Below are positions 32,991 to 41,556 of a DNA stretch of 64,000 nt, one piece after another. The position numbers were made by a program, and so were the translations under genes. The DNA lies in NCBI RefSeq assembly GCF_016862195.1, contig NZ_BOMM01000036.1, positions 46,221 through 110,220 of the forward strand. The letters run 5' to 3'. Every line of letters begins with the position of its first letter. Within the stretch, counting starts at the first letter, position 1. Below the pieces are notes generated by a model, which worked only from the letters and a program-made list of their open reading frames with translations, did no database searches and was not told where the DNA came from. The stretch comes from Paractinoplanes ferrugineus. GTDB lineage: Bacteria; Actinomycetota; Actinomycetes; Mycobacteriales; Micromonosporaceae.

Positions 32991-34292
32991 ATGTCCACCA
33001 CCCCCAGCAAACGGCGGCGTGCGCTTGCGGCGGTAGGCGCCATCGGGACGACCATGGCCCTCCTGCTCGCCGGCTGCGGCGCCCGAGCCAGTGACGACAC
33101 GGCCCAGGCCGGGTCATCCGCGGCGGCCAGCTGCGTCGACACCTCCGGCAGCACCATCAAGCTAGGCTTCCTCAACTCCCTCACCGGCGGCATGGCGATC
33201 TCCGAGAAGACCGTCTCCAATGTGCTGCACATGGCCGCCGACGAGATCAACGCCAGCGGCGGCATCCTCGGCAAGAAGATCCAGTACGTCCAGGAGGACG
33301 GCGCTACGGACTGGCCCACCTTCGCGGAGAAGACCGACAAGCTGCTCACCCAGGACTGCGTCGCCGCGATCTTCGGCGGCTGGACCTCGTCCTCACGCAA
33401 GGCCGTGAAGCCGGTTGTCGAGAAGCGCAACGGGCTCTTCTTCTACCCCGTGCAGTACGAGGGCCTCGAGTCGTCGCCGAACATCTACTACACCGGCGCG
33501 ACCACCAACCAGCAGATCATCCCGGCGATGGACTTCCTCGCCGCCAAGGGGGTGAAGACGCTGTTCCTCGCCGGCAGCGACTACGTCTTCCCCCGCACCG
33601 CGAACGCGATCATCAAGCTCTACGCGGCCAAGCTCGGCATCAAGATCGTCGGTGAGGAGTACGTACCTCTCGACAAGGACGACTGGACCAGCCAGGTGGC
33701 GAAGATCGCGGCGGCCAAGCCCGACTTCATCTTCAACACCATCAACGGCTCGTCGAACGTCGGCTTCATCAAGGCGTACTACGACGCCGGCCTGACCCCG
33801 GCGAAGACTCCGATCATCTCGGTGTCGATCGCCGAAGAGGAGGCGCCGGCCATGGGGCACGCAGTCACCGGCAACTACGCGTCGTGGAACTACTTCCAGT
33901 CGCTCAAGACCGACACCAACCCGAAGTTCATCCAGAGCTGGAAGGCCTACCCCAACAGCAGCGGCGTCACCTCCGACCCGATGGAGGCCGCCTACATCTC
34001 GCTGTACCTGTACAAGGAGCTCGTCGAGGCGGCCGGCTCGTTCGACGTCAACGCGGTGAACGCGGCGGCGAAGTCGAAGACCATCACGTTCGACGCGCCG
34101 GAGGGCAAGGTCACCCTCGACGGCAAGAACCACCACATCTCCAAGCCCGGCCATATCGGCCAGATCAACGCCAACAACCAGTTCGACATCGTCTGGGCCT
34201 CGGACAAGTTCATCGAGCCCGACCCGTACCTCGAGGGCTACGACTGGTTCCCGGCGGCCATCCGCAAGCAGCTCGTGGGTGCGGCGGGCTGA
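32991..34292 (+). CDS. urtA: Urea ABC transporter, substrate-binding lipoprotein UrtA
   Basis: A 433-residue lipoprotein (lipobox LLLAGC, Cys29) of the branched-chain amino acid/urea binding family. Typical UrtA features are IKLGFLNSLTGGMAISE, AIFGGWTSSSRKAVKPVVEKRNGLFFYPVQYEGLE in two adjacent segments, and the C-terminal IVWASDKFIEPDPYLEG. GGAG precedes the ATG. It heads the urtABCDE operon and is followed by a hairpin (34311-34346), so its transcript may be more abundant than the rest. Confidence 0.95.
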   Translation: MSTTPSKRRRALAAVGAIGTTMALLLAGCGARASDDTAQAGSSAAASCVDTSGSTIKLGFLNSLTGGMAISEKTVSNVLHMAADEINASGGILGKKIQYVQEDGATDWPTFAEKTDKLLTQDCVAAIFGGWTSSSRKAVKPVVEKRNGLFFYPVQYEGLESSPNIYYTGATTNQQIIPAMDFLAAKGVKTLFLAGSDYVFPRTANAIIKLYAAKLGIKIVGEEYVPLDKDDWTSQVAKIAAAKPDFIFNTINGSSNVGFIKAYYDAGLTPAKTPIISVSIAEEEAPAMGHAVTGNYASWNYFQSLKTDTNPKFIQSWKAYPNSSGVTSDPMEAAYISLYLYKELVEAAGSFDVNAVNAAAKSKTITFDAPEGKVTLDGKNHHISKPGHIGQINANNQFDIVWASDKFIEPDPYLEGYDWFPAAIRKQLVGAAG

Positions 34293-34310
34293 TCGCCCCA
34301 CCACCCGAAC

Positions 34311-34346
34311 GCGGGGTTGCGTGTCGCCTGCGGCATGCAACCCCGC
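34311..34346 (+). terminator. Hairpin between urtA and urtB
   Basis: GCGGGGTTGC (34311-34320) and GCAACCCCGC (34337-34346) form a 10-bp perfect stem with further pairing inside the 16-nt loop. There is no U-tract. In a binding-protein operon such a hairpin usually gives partial termination or mRNA protection, yielding more UrtA than permease. Confidence 0.65.
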
Positions 34347-34384
34347 ACACCCGGACCCGAAATCCGCACAGAGAGCGATCGCAC

Positions 34385-35269
34385 GTGGACGCACTGATCC
34401 CACAGCTGCTGAACGGCAGCGCACAAGGTGCGCTGCTCCTGCTCGCCGCACTGGGCCTCTCGCTCACCTTCGGCCAGATGGGCGTGATCAACATGGCCCA
34501 TGGCGAGTTCCTCATGCTCGGTGCCTTCACCGCCTACCTCGTCCAGCAGGTCATCGCCGCCAGCGACCTGTCGATCCCGGTCGCGCTGCCGGTCGCGTTC
34601 GTCGTCGCCGGCCTGTTCGGCCTCGTGCTGGAGGTCACCATCATCCGCTGGATGTACCGCCGGCCCCTCGACACCCTGCTCGTCACGGTCGGTGTGAGCC
34701 TGATCCTGCAGCAGGCGGCACTGCAGATCTTCCCGTCCCAGGGCGTCCCGGTGGAGAAGCCCAGCTGGCTCGACGGGCAGCTGAACGTCCTCGGCTACAA
34801 CTGGCCGCTGCGGCAGCTGTTCACCATCGTGCTCGCGGCCGTCTGCGTCGCCGGGCTGTCGGCCTGGCTCAAGTACACGTCGTTCGGCCGCCGCATCCGG
34901 GCGACCGTGCACAACCGGGACCTCGCCGAGACCACCGGGATCTCCACCCGCACCATCGACCGCCTCACCTTCTTCGTCGGGTCGGGTCTGGCCGGCGTCG
35001 CCGGTGTGGCCGCGTCGCTCATCGGCGGCACGAACTCCCAGATGGGCGCGCAATACATCATCCCGGCGTTCCTCGTCGTCGCCGCCGGCGGCATCGGGCA
35101 GCTCAAGGGCACCATCATCGCGGCGTGGGTGGTAGGCGTCGCCCTCTCGTGCTTCGCCTACTGGACGACCGGCAGCCTCGCCCAGGTGCTCGCCTTCATC
35201 CTCGTGATCGTCTTCCTGCAGCTACGCCCGCAGGGCCTGTTCACGGTGCGAACCAGGAGTCTGGCATGA
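34385..35269 (+). CDS. urtB: Urea ABC transporter permease UrtB
   Basis: A 294-residue membrane protein of the LivH/UrtB family with eight or more helices. GTG 34385 begins VDALIPQLLNGSAQGALLLLAALGLSLTFGQMGVINMAHGEF, divided over the typical first two helices, including the NMAHGE motif of this family. TTGI-STRTIDRLTFFVGSGLAG and the AQYIIPAFLVVAAGGIGQLKG segment match UrtB. Its stop overlaps the urtC start (ATGA). No UrtB N-terminal extension is present, as is usual in actinobacteria. Confidence 0.94.
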   Translation: MDALIPQLLNGSAQGALLLLAALGLSLTFGQMGVINMAHGEFLMLGAFTAYLVQQVIAASDLSIPVALPVAFVVAGLFGLVLEVTIIRWMYRRPLDTLLVTVGVSLILQQAALQIFPSQGVPVEKPSWLDGQLNVLGYNWPLRQLFTIVLAAVCVAGLSAWLKYTSFGRRIRATVHNRDLAETTGISTRTIDRLTFFVGSGLAGVAGVAASLIGGTNSQMGAQYIIPAFLVVAAGGIGQLKGTIIAAWVVGVALSCFAYWTTGSLAQVLAFILVIVFLQLRPQGLFTVRTRSLA

Positions 35270-36360
35270 CCAAGCTGAAGCCATGGATCTCCCTCAGCGG
35301 CATCGGGGTGTTCGCCGTCCTGCTCCTCGTGATCGCCCCCCTCGTACTCTCCGATCACTGGCTGAACAACGTCGGCAAGTACTGCTGCTGGGCCATCGCC
35401 GCGGTCGGCATCGGCTTCGCGTGGGGCCGGGGCGGGATGCTCGTGATGGGCCAGGGGGTGTTCTTCGCCCTCGGGGCGTACTCGATGGCCATGCACCTCA
35501 CGCTGGAGACCGCCGGTGACCAGGTCCCGGGGTTCATGGTGCTCTACGACCCGCTCGCACCGCTGCCGGCGTTCTGGGAGCCGTTCCGCAGCACCGGGTT
35601 CACCCTGCTGGCGATCGTGCTGCTCCCGGTGGTCGTGGCCGGCATCCTCGGCTACGCGCTGTTCAAGCGCCGGGTGAAGGGCGCGTACTTCGCGATCCTG
35701 ACGCAGGCGCTCGCCGTTGCGCTGGCCACCCTGATCAGCTCCACGATCCGCGAGACCGGCGGCGACACCGGGCTCAGCGATTTCAAGTACTTCTTCGGCT
35801 TCGTGCTCAACGACCCGGCGAACAAAGTCATGGTGTACAGCATCGCGGCCGCGCTGCTCATCGTCTGCCTGCTCGCGGTGTGGCAGTTCTACCGCAGCCG
35901 CTTCGGTGAGCTCCTGGTCGCCACCCGGGACGCCGAGGAGCGGGTGCGTTTCCTCGGCTACGACCCGGCCAACGTCAAGCTCGTCGCCTTCGTCGTCTCC
36001 GCGCTGATGGCCAGCATCGGCGGCGCGATGTTCGTGCCCATCGTCGGCATCATCACCCCCGCCGAGATCGGCGCCGCCGCCTCGATCCTCATGATCGCGG
36101 GCGTTGCCCTCGGCGGTCGCGCATCGCTGTTCGGCCCGGCACTCGGCGCGATGGCGGTCGGCTGGGGGCAATCAAGCCTCGGCTCGACCTGGCCCGACGG
36201 TTGGACCTACGTCCTCGGTCTGTTGTTCATCGTCGTCATCCTCTTCCTGCCGCAAGGGCTGTCGTCGCTGCCGGCCAGGTTCGCCGCGCTCCGCCGTCGC
36301 CCGACCGTCCAGCCCACCCCGGCGATCGCCGCCGCCCAGCTCGAGGAGGTCAGGTCGTGA
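35266..36360 (+). CDS. urtC: Urea ABC transporter permease UrtC
   Basis: A 364-residue LivM/UrtC-type permease with about ten helices. Landmarks are WGRGGMLVMGQGVFFALGAYSMAMHL, read in two parts, ATRDAEERVRFLGYDPANVKL (the ATPase-coupling loop) and GGRASLFGPALGAMAVGWGQ. AGGAG stands before the ATG at 35266, which overlaps the urtB stop. It pairs with UrtB to form the channel. Confidence 0.94.
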   Translation: MTKLKPWISLSGIGVFAVLLLVIAPLVLSDHWLNNVGKYCCWAIAAVGIGFAWGRGGMLVMGQGVFFALGAYSMAMHLTLETAGDQVPGFMVLYDPLAPLPAFWEPFRSTGFTLLAIVLLPVVVAGILGYALFKRRVKGAYFAILTQALAVALATLISSTIRETGGDTGLSDFKYFFGFVLNDPANKVMVYSIAAALLIVCLLAVWQFYRSRFGELLVATRDAEERVRFLGYDPANVKLVAFVVSALMASIGGAMFVPIVGIITPAEIGAAASILMIAGVALGGRASLFGPALGAMAVGWGQSSLGSTWPDGWTYVLGLLFIVVILFLPQGLSSLPARFAALRRRPTVQPTPAIAAAQLEEVRS

Positions 36361-36406
36361 CCGCCCGCGCCGAACGGCACTACCGCGAAACAAAGGAGGC
36401 TCGGTC

Positions 36407-37210
36407 ATGACCGCCGCATCGCTCGTCGTCACCGACCTCCGTGTCGAGTTCTCGGGTTTCGTCGCCGTCGGTGGCGTCTCCTTCGACGCGCATCCCGGCG
36501 AGGTCCGGTTCCTCATCGGACCGAACGGCGCAGGCAAGACGACCTGCATCGACGCCATCACCGGGCTGACCAGAGGCACCGGGTCGGCGAGGCTCGGCGA
36601 ACAGGAGCTGCTGGGCAAGCAGGTACACAAGATCGTCCGCCTCGGGGTCGGCCGTACGTTCCAGACGGCGAGCATCTTCGACGAGCTCACCGTGCTGCAG
36701 AACCTCGACATCGCCGCCGGGCTCCACCGCTCCTCGGTCTCGCTGCTGCGGGCCCGGCGCGGAATCGACCCGTCCATCGAGCGCGCGGTGGACGAGACCG
36801 GACTCGCCGGCGAACTCGCCACGCAGGCCGGAATCCTGTCGCACGGCCAGAAGCAGTGGCTGGAGATCGCGATGCTGCTCGTGCAGGACGCGAAGGTTCT
36901 GCTGCTCGACGAGCCGGTCGCCGGCATGAGCCACGACGAGCGCACCGCCACCGGCGAGCTCCTTCAGCGCATCGCGGCCGAGCGGATCGTGCTCGTGGTC
37001 GAACACGACATGGACTTCATGCGCCGTTTCGCCACCCGCGTGACAGTGCTGCACCAGGGCAAGGTGCTCTCGCAGGGCACGGTGGCCGAGGTCCAGGCCG
37101 ATCCCAAGGTGCAGGAGGTCTACCTCGGCACCGCGGGCGCCGCCACCACGGCCGCCATGGCGGTCGTACCCGAACCGGTGGCCGAGACGCTGAAGCTGAC
37201 GGAGGACTGA
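36407..37210 (+). CDS. urtD: Urea ABC transporter ATPase UrtD
   Basis: A 267-residue LivG-type ATPase. Walker A is GPNGAGKTT, the signature reads LSHGQKQWLEIAM (characteristic of UrtD, with HGQKQ), and Walker B is VLLLDEPVAGMS. A perfect AAAGGAGG lies 7 nt before ATG 36407. A short 16-codon frame (GTG 36358) overlaps the urtC stop and ends at this start codon, perhaps only as coupling. The C-terminus carries an Ala/Val-rich tail of about 25 residues. Confidence 0.94.
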   Translation: MTAASLVVTDLRVEFSGFVAVGGVSFDAHPGEVRFLIGPNGAGKTTCIDAITGLTRGTGSARLGEQELLGKQVHKIVRLGVGRTFQTASIFDELTVLQNLDIAAGLHRSSVSLLRARRGIDPSIERAVDETGLAGELATQAGILSHGQKQWLEIAMLLVQDAKVLLLDEPVAGMSHDERTATGELLQRIAAERIVLVVEHDMDFMRRFATRVTVLHQGKVLSQGTVAEVQADPKVQEVYLGTAGAATTAAMAVVPEPVAETLKLTED

Positions 37211-37211
37211 C

Positions 37212-37895
37212 ATGCTCGAGATCACCGACATCGAGGCCGGCTACGGGCGTACGCGGGTGCTGCACGGCGTGACGGTTCCGGCCGGCAAAGTGGTGGCCGT
37301 GCTCGGCCACAACGGCGCCGGGAAGACGACCCTGCTGCGCCTCGCGATCGGCCTCATCAAGCCGACGAAGGGCCGCGTGCTCTTCGACGGCGAGGACATC
37401 TCGTCGCTCGCCCCCAACAAGCGGGTGGCTCGCGGCATGGCCTACGTGCCGCAGGGTCAGCAGTCCTTCGGCCAGCTCACGACGCTGGAGAATCTCCAGC
37501 TCGCCGCGGACGGGCGCCGGCGCGGCAAGGCGCTCATCGACGCGCAGCTGGCCCGCTTCCCCGCACTGGAGAAGTTCGCCACCCGCAAGGCGGGCCTGCT
37601 CTCCGGCGGGCAACGCCAGCAGCTCGCGATCGCGCGCGCCCTCATCACCGAGCCGAAGCTGCTCATTCTCGACGAGCCGACCGAGGGCATCCAGCCCACG
37701 ATCGTCGCCGAGATCGAGCAGACCATCATCCAGCTGGCCGGCGAGGGCATCAACGTGCTGCTCGTCGAGCAGCACATCGGCTTCGCCCTCGATGCCGCCG
37801 ACCGCTACGTCGTGCTCGCCTCGGGCTTCGTCACACGGACCGGCGACGGTGGTTCGGCGGCCGCCTCCACCGTGCGAGCCGCCATGGCGATCTGA
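37212..37895 (+). CDS. urtE: Urea ABC transporter ATPase UrtE
   Basis: A 227-residue LivF-type ATPase starting 1 nt after the urtD stop. Walker A is GHNGAGKTT, the signature is LLSGGQRQQLAIARAL and Walker B is LLILDEPTEGIQP, the last being typical of UrtE. QQSFGQLTTLENL is the family Q-loop region. It completes the five-gene transporter. No urease or urea amidolyase gene lies in the window. Confidence 0.94.
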   Translation: MLEITDIEAGYGRTRVLHGVTVPAGKVVAVLGHNGAGKTTLLRLAIGLIKPTKGRVLFDGEDISSLAPNKRVARGMAYVPQGQQSFGQLTTLENLQLAADGRRRGKALIDAQLARFPALEKFATRKAGLLSGGQRQQLAIARALITEPKLLILDEPTEGIQPTIVAEIEQTIIQLAGEGINVLLVEQHIGFALDAADRYVVLASGFVTRTGDGGSAAASTVRAAMAI

Positions 37896-37901
37896 GGGGC
37901 T

Positions 37902-39656
37902 ATGACCCACGCCGGCAACGCCGTCGTAACACCGGACAGGGACGATGCCCCCACGCAAGGTGCCTTAGGGGATGTCACTGTGTCGACGGACAACGCGCGC
38001 GCGGCCGCAGAGGACAGCCTGGAGGACTACGCCTTCCGCTATGTGCCGCGCACCTTCCGGCGCTGGAGCGCGGCCTCGGTCGGGGCAACCGCCCTCGGGT
38101 CCATCGCGTTCCTCGCCGATTTCTCGATCGGCGCGAGCATCGGCATCGACCACGGCACCCCCAACGCCGCGCTCGGCATCCTGTTCGCGTCGGTCATCAT
38201 CGTCATGGTGGGCGTGCCCGTCGCCTACTACGCCGCCCGCTACAACCTCGACCTCGACCTCATCGCCCGCGGCTCGGGATTCGGCTACTACGGCTCGATG
38301 ATCACGACGGTGATCTTCGCCGGCTTCACCTGCATCTTCTTCGCCCTGGAAGGCGCCATCATGGCGCAAGGGCTGCAGGTGGCGACGGAGTTGCCACTGT
38401 GGCTCGGCTATCTGATCTCGACCGTCGTGGTGATCCCGATCGTCATCTACGGCATGCGTGCCCTGGAGCGCCTGCAGTTCTGGACCACGCCGCTGTGGCT
38501 CGCCCTCGCCCTGCTGCCGCTGCTGTGGATCCTCGTCTCCGACCCCGACTCGGTGCGCGCCTTCACGTCGTTCACCGGCAACTCCGACGGCTCGATCAGC
38601 TTCGGCGCCGTCGTCTCGAGCGCGGCCGTGTGCTTCGCCCTCACGCCGCAGCTGGCGGAGCAGATCGACTACCTCCGCGCCATGCCGCCACGCACGCCGT
38701 CGAACGCCCGCTCGTGGTGGACGTCGTTCGTGTTCTCCGGCCCCGGCTGGGTCATCTTCAGTGGCACCAAGCAGGTGATCGGGGTCTTCCTCGCCGTCTA
38801 CCTGCTCGTGAAGGTCGAACCCAACCTCGGTCACCACGCGACCGAACCGGTCAAACAGTTCGTCGGGATGTACCAGGCCCTCATCCCCAACTGGCTCGCC
38901 ATCGTGCTCGCCGTGGTGCTCATCGTCGTGGCGCAGGTGAAGATCAACGTGACGAACGCGTACTCCGGCTCACTCGCCTGGTCGAATGTCTTCACCCGGG
39001 TGGCGAAGCACTACCCGGGCCGTACGATATTCGTGCTCTTCAATCTGGTGATCGCGTACGTGCTCATGATGCTGGACGTCTTCACGCTCATCTCGTTCGT
39101 GCTGAGCCTCTACGCGAACGTGGTCATGGCATGGCTCGTGACGATCGCCAGCGATATCGCGATCAACAAATGGGTGCTGCACATCTCGCCGCGCTTCCCC
39201 GAGTTCCGCCGCGGCATGCTGTACGACTGGAACCCGGTGGGGCTCGTGTCGGTGGGGCTCGCCTCGATACTGTCGCTGCTCGCGTTCGGCGGGCTGCTCG
39301 GCGACGCCGTCAAGCCGTTCTCGGTACTCATCGCGATCGGCGTCGCGATCGTCGCCACGCCGGTCACGGCACTCGCCACGCGGGGGCGCTACTACCTGCG
39401 CCGCCGCTCCGACGGCATCGACTCCCCCCTGTTCGACGACGACGGCAACCCCTCGGGCGAGCGGCTCCGCTGCCACGTCACCGGGTATACGTTCGAGCGT
39501 CCGGATATGCTGGCCTCGGCCGAGAGAGGGCCGCGCGGCGAGGTGCAGTACGTCTCGTCGCTGGCCCTCACGCTCGACGATTCCGATCGCTACGTGCTCC
39601 CGCCGGAAGTCACCGGGCCCAGGCACTGGGCGATGACCCGGGGGAAGGGGAGGTAG
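37902..39656 (+). CDS. NCS1-family permease (purine/allantoin-like)
   Basis: A 584-residue membrane protein with about 12 helices (residues about 55-490) of the nucleobase:cation symporter-1 family, starting 7 nt behind urtE. Motifs include FGYYGSMITTVIFAGFTCIFFALEG in helix 3 (two parts) and KINVTNAYSGSLAWSNVFTR. The soluble tail (about 500-584) reads RCHVTGYTFERPDM then GEVQYVSSLALTLDDSDR, recalling the Cys-rich module found after some NCS1 transporters, but with nearly all Cys lost. The operon context suggests a nitrogen-rich substrate such as allantoin, a purine or a hydantoin. The exact substrate is not determinable. Confidence 0.82.
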   Translation: MTHAGNAVVTPDRDDAPTQGALGDVTVSTDNARAAAEDSLEDYAFRYVPRTFRRWSAASVGATALGSIAFLADFSIGASIGIDHGTPNAALGILFASVIIVMVGVPVAYYAARYNLDLDLIARGSGFGYYGSMITTVIFAGFTCIFFALEGAIMAQGLQVATELPLWLGYLISTVVVIPIVIYGMRALERLQFWTTPLWLALALLPLLWILVSDPDSVRAFTSFTGNSDGSISFGAVVSSAAVCFALTPQLAEQIDYLRAMPPRTPSNARSWWTSFVFSGPGWVIFSGTKQVIGVFLAVYLLVKVEPNLGHHATEPVKQFVGMYQALIPNWLAIVLAVVLIVVAQVKINVTNAYSGSLAWSNVFTRVAKHYPGRTIFVLFNLVIAYVLMMLDVFTLISFVLSLYANVVMAWLVTIASDIAINKWVLHISPRFPEFRRGMLYDWNPVGLVSVGLASILSLLAFGGLLGDAVKPFSVLIAIGVAIVATPVTALATRGRYYLRRRSDGIDSPLFDDDGNPSGERLRCHVTGYTFERPDMLASAERGPRGEVQYVSSLALTLDDSDRYVLPPEVTGPRHWAMTRGKGR

Positions 39657-40222
39657 TGGAGGAGCCGGTCGACACCGCGACCGCGATTCTCGCGAGCGCC
39701 GCGGTTCTTCTGCGTGAGCGCACGTTCGACGACATCTCCTATCGTGTCCTCGCCGACGAGGTCGGCATCTCGGAGCGCACGATCTACCGCCAGTACCCCA
39801 CGCGTGCGCACCTGCTCGCCGCCCTCTCGAACTGGATCGAGCAGACCCGCTTCCCGCTGCCGCCATTCGTGACCGTGTCCGATTTCCGAGCCGCCGTGCA
39901 CGAGCGCTTTCGTGCCTTCGACGCGTCGCCCGCGTACGCGTACGTCGGCGCACGGGCGTCCGCGATCTCGCCGACGCTCGACACCGAGCCGGCCTACATC
40001 ACCCGGGCGATCGAGGCGATGCTCGAAGTGGGGGCGCCGACGCTCAACCGGCGGGATCGGCGGCGGGTCGCGGCCTCCCTACGTTACTTCTCGTCGGCGA
40101 TGTTCTGGGCACGCCTGCGCACGGGCTTCGACCTGGATGCCGGCGAGATCTGCGACGCATTCGATCACGCGATCGACACCGTCCTCGCCAAGCTGCCCGA
40201 CGCGACGTGGGCGAAGCCGTGA
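39656..40222 (+). CDS. TetR-family regulator 1
   Basis: A 188-residue regulator. GTG 39656 overlaps the permease stop by 1 nt (TAGTG), with GGGAGG close upstream. The helix-turn-helix is at about 28-50 (ISYRVLADEVGISERTIYRQYPTR). The ligand-binding part is all-helical and has no assigned ligand. The next gene encodes a similar protein and overlaps by 4 nt. It probably controls the permease or the whole urt operon. Confidence 0.85.
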   Translation: MEEPVDTATAILASAAVLLRERTFDDISYRVLADEVGISERTIYRQYPTRAHLLAALSNWIEQTRFPLPPFVTVSDFRAAVHERFRAFDASPAYAYVGARASAISPTLDTEPAYITRAIEAMLEVGAPTLNRRDRRRVAASLRYFSSAMFWARLRTGFDLDAGEICDAFDHAIDTVLAKLPDATWAKP

Positions 40223-40794
40223 CCGAATCGATGGCCGTCCCGGGGCTGAGCGGCACGCAAGCGGCCATCCTCGCCGCCTACGCCGAACTGATCGAGGAGA
40301 TCGGCAGCGACGACGTGTCGAACCGGGTCATCGCCCGCCGGGCCGGCATCGCCGAGCGCACGGTGTTCCGCAACTATCCCACGCGCGTCGACCTGCTGCT
40401 GGCGACCGCGGCGTGGCTCGAGGCGACGGTGTTCGCTCGCGAGGAGTCACACTCGATCTTCGACATCCCCCTGGTGATCCGCGAGGCGATGCAGCGGTAC
40501 GACGCGCGGCCGGAACTCGCGCACGTCGTCGCCGAGACGGCGATGCGCGGCGTGAACGGCGCGACGCCGTCACCCGGCCGGGCGCAATTGGAGCGGTTGC
40601 TGGACGGCGAGGTGCCATCCCTCGACGCGGCGAAACGCAGGGCGGTCATCGCCGCGCTGTCACACCTCGACTCCGTCGGGACGTGGGTGACGTTCCGCCG
40701 CGAGTTCGGTATGGACCGGCGAGACATCGCCGACGCCGCCGCGTGGGCGGCGGAGGCGGTGCTCGACAGCATCCGCGACCGCGTCGCCCCATAG
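40219..40794 (+). CDS. TetR-family regulator 2
   Basis: A 191-residue regulator starting at GTG 40219, whose GTGA overlaps the stop of regulator 1 (GTG 40207 is a possible alternative). Its helix-turn-helix (VSNRVIARRAGIAERTVFRNYPTR) closely matches that of regulator 1 in length and pattern, and both proteins have the same size. They look like products of an old duplication and may form a heterodimer or act in relay. It ends the operon. Confidence 0.85.
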   Translation: MTESMAVPGLSGTQAAILAAYAELIEEIGSDDVSNRVIARRAGIAERTVFRNYPTRVDLLLATAAWLEATVFAREESHSIFDIPLVIREAMQRYDARPELAHVVAETAMRGVNGATPSPGRAQLERLLDGEVPSLDAAKRRAVIAALSHLDSVGTWVTFRREFGMDRRDIADAAAWAAEAVLDSIRDRVAP

Positions 40795-40915
40795 CGGGTC
40801 ACCCGCCCCAGTCGCGGAGGCGTGGCCAGCAACGATGCGTATCTGAGCTTGTTGCCACACCGGTGCGCGCAAGGCCAAAAGTTGGGCCGAGGCAGGGCGG
40901 GCGGGCGCCGGAAGG

Positions 40916-41455
40916 TCAGGCCGCCATGGCGAAGAAGTGGCGCAGGTTGTCGTTCCGGGCCACGCCGGGGGCGGCCACGGCGTCGACTATCGCGGGGGCG
41001 CGCAGCAGGTCGTCGCTGACCGAACCGTCGCCGCCCAGGGACGGGGGCTGCCACGATCGCCGGCGGGTCACGGCCAGGGCCAGTCGGGTCAGGCGGGCGG
41101 CGAGCACGTCCTGGATCGGCGGGCCGGGGGTGGGGAGCGCGGCGATCAGGTGCAGGATCCGGCGAACGGTTTCGGCGGCCTGGTCGTCCGTGATCAGGGG
41201 CTTGCCGAGGTAGGTGTAGGCCAGGCCGCGGGTCAGGTATTCGGCCACGTTGAGCAGTTGGGCGGACGTGGGGCCCCGCTCGTAGAGGGCCATGCCGTTG
41301 CTCCAGCCCAGCCGGGCGCCGTCGGTGCCGTCCAGCTGGCCGGGCGGCCATTCGGCGCGGATGCGCTCGTCGTCGGACCAGTCGGCCTGGGGGGCCGGGG
41401 TGGTCGGGGCGATGCGGGTGCCGGCCGGCGGCTGGACCTTCCGACGAAACATCAC
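40916..41455 (-). CDS. Hypothetical protein
   Basis: A 179-residue cytosolic protein I do not recognise. The N-terminus (MMFRRKVQPPAGTRIAP) is basic and Pro-rich; the remainder is mixed alpha with SWQPPSLGGDGSVSDDLLRAPAIVDAV near the end, in two segments. No membrane helix or known motif. Codon use looks normal for the genome. It lies downstream of the GH1 gene on the same strand but beyond that operon's terminator, so it is probably independent. Confidence 0.65.
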   Translation of the reverse strand: MMFRRKVQPPAGTRIAPTTPAPQADWSDDERIRAEWPPGQLDGTDGARLGWSNGMALYERGPTSAQLLNVAEYLTRGLAYTYLGKPLITDDQAAETVRRILHLIAALPTPGPPIQDVLAARLTRLALAVTRRRSWQPPSLGGDGSVSDDLLRAPAIVDAVAAPGVARNDNLRHFFAMAA

Positions 41456-41475
41456 CTGAAACTACTCCCGCGCGG

Positions 41476-41515
41476 GGGCGGGCCCATCGACCGTTTCGGC
41501 AGGATGGGCCCGCCC
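41476..41515 (-). terminator. Terminator of the sugar operon
   Basis: GGGCGGGCCCATC (41476-41488) and GATGGGCCCGCCC (41503-41515) form a 13-bp perfect stem with a 14-nt loop, about 40 bp after the GH1 stop. It ends the LacI-to-GH1 transcript and separates it from the hypothetical gene at 40916. Confidence 0.8.
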
Positions 41516-41554
41516 GGAAACCCGGCTCGCCCGGAAACCGGCCCGCCCGGAAAA
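41511..41554 (-). repeat. 17-bp tandem repeat at GH1 3' end
   Basis: CGCCCGGAAA recurs at 41511, 41528 and 41545, a strict 17-bp period, immediately after the GH1 stop codon and reaching into the terminator arm. The copies differ in the remaining seven positions. Confidence 0.7.
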
Positions 41555-41556
41555 AC

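Noticed and set aside
36358..36408. Sixteen-codon frame between urtC and urtD
   Set aside because: It starts inside the urtC stop and ends at the urtD start. It is probably only coupling sequence and is too short to support as a gene.
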